Source: Burkholderiaceae bacterium (GTDB lineage: Bacteria > Pseudomonadota > Gammaproteobacteria > Burkholderiales > Burkholderiaceae_D). From it: a DNA stretch of 64,000 nt. The stretch spans positions 1-64,000 of the forward strand of contig JAOAUN010000004.1 of assembly GCA_030157545.1 (NCBI GenBank), given 5' to 3'. Positions 61,818 through 64,000 of the stretch are shown here, piece by piece. Position numbers and translations under genes: made by a program. The notes under the pieces are model-generated. The model was not told the origin of the DNA. It saw nothing but the letters and a program-made list of their open reading frames with translations, and made no database searches. How positions within the stretch are numbered: the stretch's first letter is position 1; each line of letters opens with the position of its first letter.

Positions 61818-62967
61818 TACCAAACAAATACCGCCACCACTGTGGCTGCTGGCAGAGCTGACCTATCGCTGCCCTTTGCATTGCGTGTTTTGCTATAACC
61901 CGCTCAATTATGCGGAGAACCGCAATGAACTCACCACCGCGCAATGGATAGACGTCATGCAGCAGGCACGCAAGCTCGGTGCTGCGCAGCTCGGTTTTTC
62001 CGGCGGCGAGCCGCTGGTGCGCGACGACCTTGAAGAACTGATTGGCGAAGGCCATCGCCTCGGCTATTACACCAACCTGATCACCTCCGGAGTGGGCCTG
62101 ACCGAGCCGCGTATCAAGCGCATGAAAGAACTCGGACTCGACCATATTCAATTGTCGTTTCAGGATTCGACCAAGGAGATGAATGACTTCCTGTCGAGCA
62201 CCAAGACTTTCGACTTGAAGTCACGCGTTGCAAAGTTGATCAAGCAATATGATTATCCGATGGTACTCAACGTCGTGCTGCATCGCTATAACCTCGACCA
62301 TGTCGGCCGCATCATCGAGATGGCCGTTGAGATGGATGTGGAATATCTGGAGCTGGCCAACACCCAGTACTATGGCTGGGGCATGGTCAATCGCGACCAG
62401 CTCATACCGACGCGCGAACAGCTTGAGCGCGCCGAAGCGGTGGTCAATGAATATCGCGCCAAGCTCGGCAATAAGATGCGCATCCTGTTCGTCGTGCCAG
62501 ATTATTTTGAGGAGCGGCCAAAAGCCTGCATGAATGGCTGGGGGTCCGTGTTCCTGGCTGTCGCTGCTGATGGCGCTGCCTTGCCTTGTCATGCTGCCAA
62601 AAGTCTGCCGGGACTAAATTTTCCGAATGTCAGTAGCGCAACATTGCACGATATCTGGTATAAAAGCGATGCATTCAACCGCTATCGCGGCGATGCCTGG
62701 ATGAAGGAGCCCTGCCGCAGTTGTTCCGAAAAGGACAAGGACTTCGGTGGCTGTCGCTGTCAAGCCTATGCGTTGACAGGCGAGGCGGAAAACGCCGATC
62801 CGGTATGCAGTAAATCGCCCCATCATGGCGATGTGAAGAAGATTGTATTGCAGGCGCAGGTCAAGCCGGTCACGGCGGCAGAGAAGCCGCTGGTATTTCG
62901 CTCAGATGCCAACTCCTTGCAGTACGCTTCCATACCTATAAAAGATTTACGAGACAAGGTTACGTAA
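61810..62967 (+). CDS. pqqE: PQQ radical SAM protein PqqE
   Basis: LAELTYRCPLHCVFCYNPLNYA radical SAM motif; SPASM Cys cluster at C-terminus; TTG 61810 overlapping the pqqD stop is the most plausible start. Confidence 0.95.
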   Translation: MSDTKQIPPPLWLLAELTYRCPLHCVFCYNPLNYAENRNELTTAQWIDVMQQARKLGAAQLGFSGGEPLVRDDLEELIGEGHRLGYYTNLITSGVGLTEPRIKRMKELGLDHIQLSFQDSTKEMNDFLSSTKTFDLKSRVAKLIKQYDYPMVLNVVLHRYNLDHVGRIIEMAVEMDVEYLELANTQYYGWGMVNRDQLIPTREQLERAEAVVNEYRAKLGNKMRILFVVPDYFEERPKACMNGWGSVFLAVAADGAALPCHAAKSLPGLNFPNVSSATLHDIWYKSDAFNRYRGDAWMKEPCRSCSEKDKDFGGCRCQAYALTGEAENADPVCSKSPHHGDVKKIVLQAQVKPVTAAEKPLVFRSDANSLQYASIPIKDLRDKVT

Positions 62968-62968
62968 C

Positions 62969-63784
62969 ATGAATGTCGTGGCACGCAAAATATTCCCCCT
63001 GATGCGGGGCTTTAACCAACGTGCCGCAGTACCAGACCGGCCCTCGCCGGATCTGCTGTTCCTGCAGTGGTTATGTTTCACGGGTTTTTTGGCGTTCGCC
63101 GCTTTCTTGCTTTGGCGCGCCAATATATGGGGCATCCTCGTCAGCGCGGACCCGACCGGTATTACGATGATGATCGTATGCGTTTTCCTGCTCTCGACCA
63201 TCTGGGTAGGCATGCGCGCGTGGGCGCTGGCAAACGAGCGTCAGGCGCTTGATGCATGGAAGCTGGCAGTCCGGCCGCAGTTTGGCGCGGCCACGGCGCC
63301 GGTCGGTCCGCAAGGCGCCGTGCAGGAATACTTTTCTGCGCTGTTTTCCAAAAGCCGCTACCACGAATACGACAATGCACAGCTGACCGAAGTGCTGGCT
63401 GAGCGCCTGCATGGCCCGAGCGAATCGGCGTGGTGGGTCAACGGCATACAGATCAAGCTTGGCCTGTTGGGCAAGGTGATCGGTTTTTCTATCCTCGCCA
63501 TTGAAATTTCGCAGATCCAGAACTTTGACCCGTCGCAATCGCAGAACCTGCTCAAGACCCTGACAGGCGGTCTCGGCGTGGCGCTGCTGACCACCGCAGT
63601 TGGTCTCGTCGCCAACATGCTGCTTGGCATACAGTTAGTCAAAATGGATCGTTGCAGCGACGGCATACTCGCCGACTCTCTGGAATTTGCCGAAACGGAT
63701 TTGGCCAAGCTGACGCGCGCTACGCTTAACGACAAGCATAACGACAAGCACAACGAACAACCGGCCCTGCAGGAAATAGCGTGA
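62969..63784 (+). CDS. MotA/TolQ/ExbB-like proton-channel family membrane protein
   Basis: Two N-terminal TMs; conserved core LGLLGKVIGFSILAIE...LLKTLTGGLGVALLTTAVGLVANMLLGIQL. Confidence 0.8.
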   Translation: MNVVARKIFPLMRGFNQRAAVPDRPSPDLLFLQWLCFTGFLAFAAFLLWRANIWGILVSADPTGITMMIVCVFLLSTIWVGMRAWALANERQALDAWKLAVRPQFGAATAPVGPQGAVQEYFSALFSKSRYHEYDNAQLTEVLAERLHGPSESAWWVNGIQIKLGLLGKVIGFSILAIEISQIQNFDPSQSQNLLKTLTGGLGVALLTTAVGLVANMLLGIQLVKMDRCSDGILADSLEFAETDLAKLTRATLNDKHNDKHNEQPALQEIA

Positions 63785-64000
63785 GCTTGCGTAACAAGCG
63801 GCGCGAAGGGGAAACAGACCCCTTCTATGACATGCTGTTCAATATTCTGATTGCCTTCGTGTTCTGTTTCATCATCGCGCTGTTGGCGATGAATCCGAAG
63901 GCAAAAAAAGAGGGCGACATTCCGGCCAAGGCCGAGTTCATCATTACGGTTTCGTGGCCGGACATGAACCCGAACGACCTCGACACCTATGTGCAGGATC
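63781..64000 (+). CDS. ExbD/TolR-like single-TM protein, truncated by window end
   Basis: GTG start in GTGA overlap; translation VSLRNKRREGETDPFYDMLFNILIAFVFCFIIALLAMNPKAKKEGDIPAKAEFIITVSWPDMNPNDLDTYVQD; basic N-terminus plus one TM. Confidence 0.65.
   Translation, partial: MSLRNKRREGETDPFYDMLFNILIAFVFCFIIALLAMNPKAKKEGDIPAKAEFIITVSWPDMNPNDLDTYVQD

Noticed and set aside
1-64000. CRISPR arrays, rRNA operons, transposases, intact prophage
   Set aside because: No regularly spaced direct repeats, rRNA signatures or transposase/integrase proteins seen in the ORF track.

Overview
The window is a 64 kb chromosomal segment that looks beta-proteobacterial (Oxalobacteraceae/Burkholderiales-like, judged from gene content and protein style only). 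It is mostly core metabolism. Main blocks: (i) a tRNA-Arg(CCG) followed by small accessory genes, including a triplicated-domain secreted protein and an orphan SSB + Sak4-like phage recombination pair (3-7.5 kb); (ii) argS, SPOR protein, dsbA; (iii) a liu-type leucine/isovalerate catabolism cluster (liuR, ivd, MCC beta and alpha, HMG-CoA lyase) that also contains aceK, thiolase and bioA/bioB (17-30 kb); (iv) two divergent orphan ORFs with effector-like N-termini (33.5-36.5 kb); (v) a liv-type ABC transporter/acyl-CoA ligase operon whose genes are separated by copies of a REP-like inverted repeat (36.6-45.3 kb); (vi) a trehalose block: membrane-anchored OtsA, OtsB and a GH15 protein (46-51 kb); (vii) a PQQ-linked periplasmic redox island (52-64 kb). 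The last block holds cytochrome c, an MxaJ-like binding protein, a NosR-like flavoprotein and ApbE behind a near-consensus sigma-54 promoter, with a divergent sigma-54 activator. It continues with pqqBCDE, without a recognisable pqqA, followed directly by a MotA/ExbB-like channel gene and a truncated ExbD-like partner. The best candidates for an under-described system are the flavinylated NosR-like module and the ExbB/ExbD-like pair attached to pqqE. All family calls come from reading motifs and sequence style; no database search was run.
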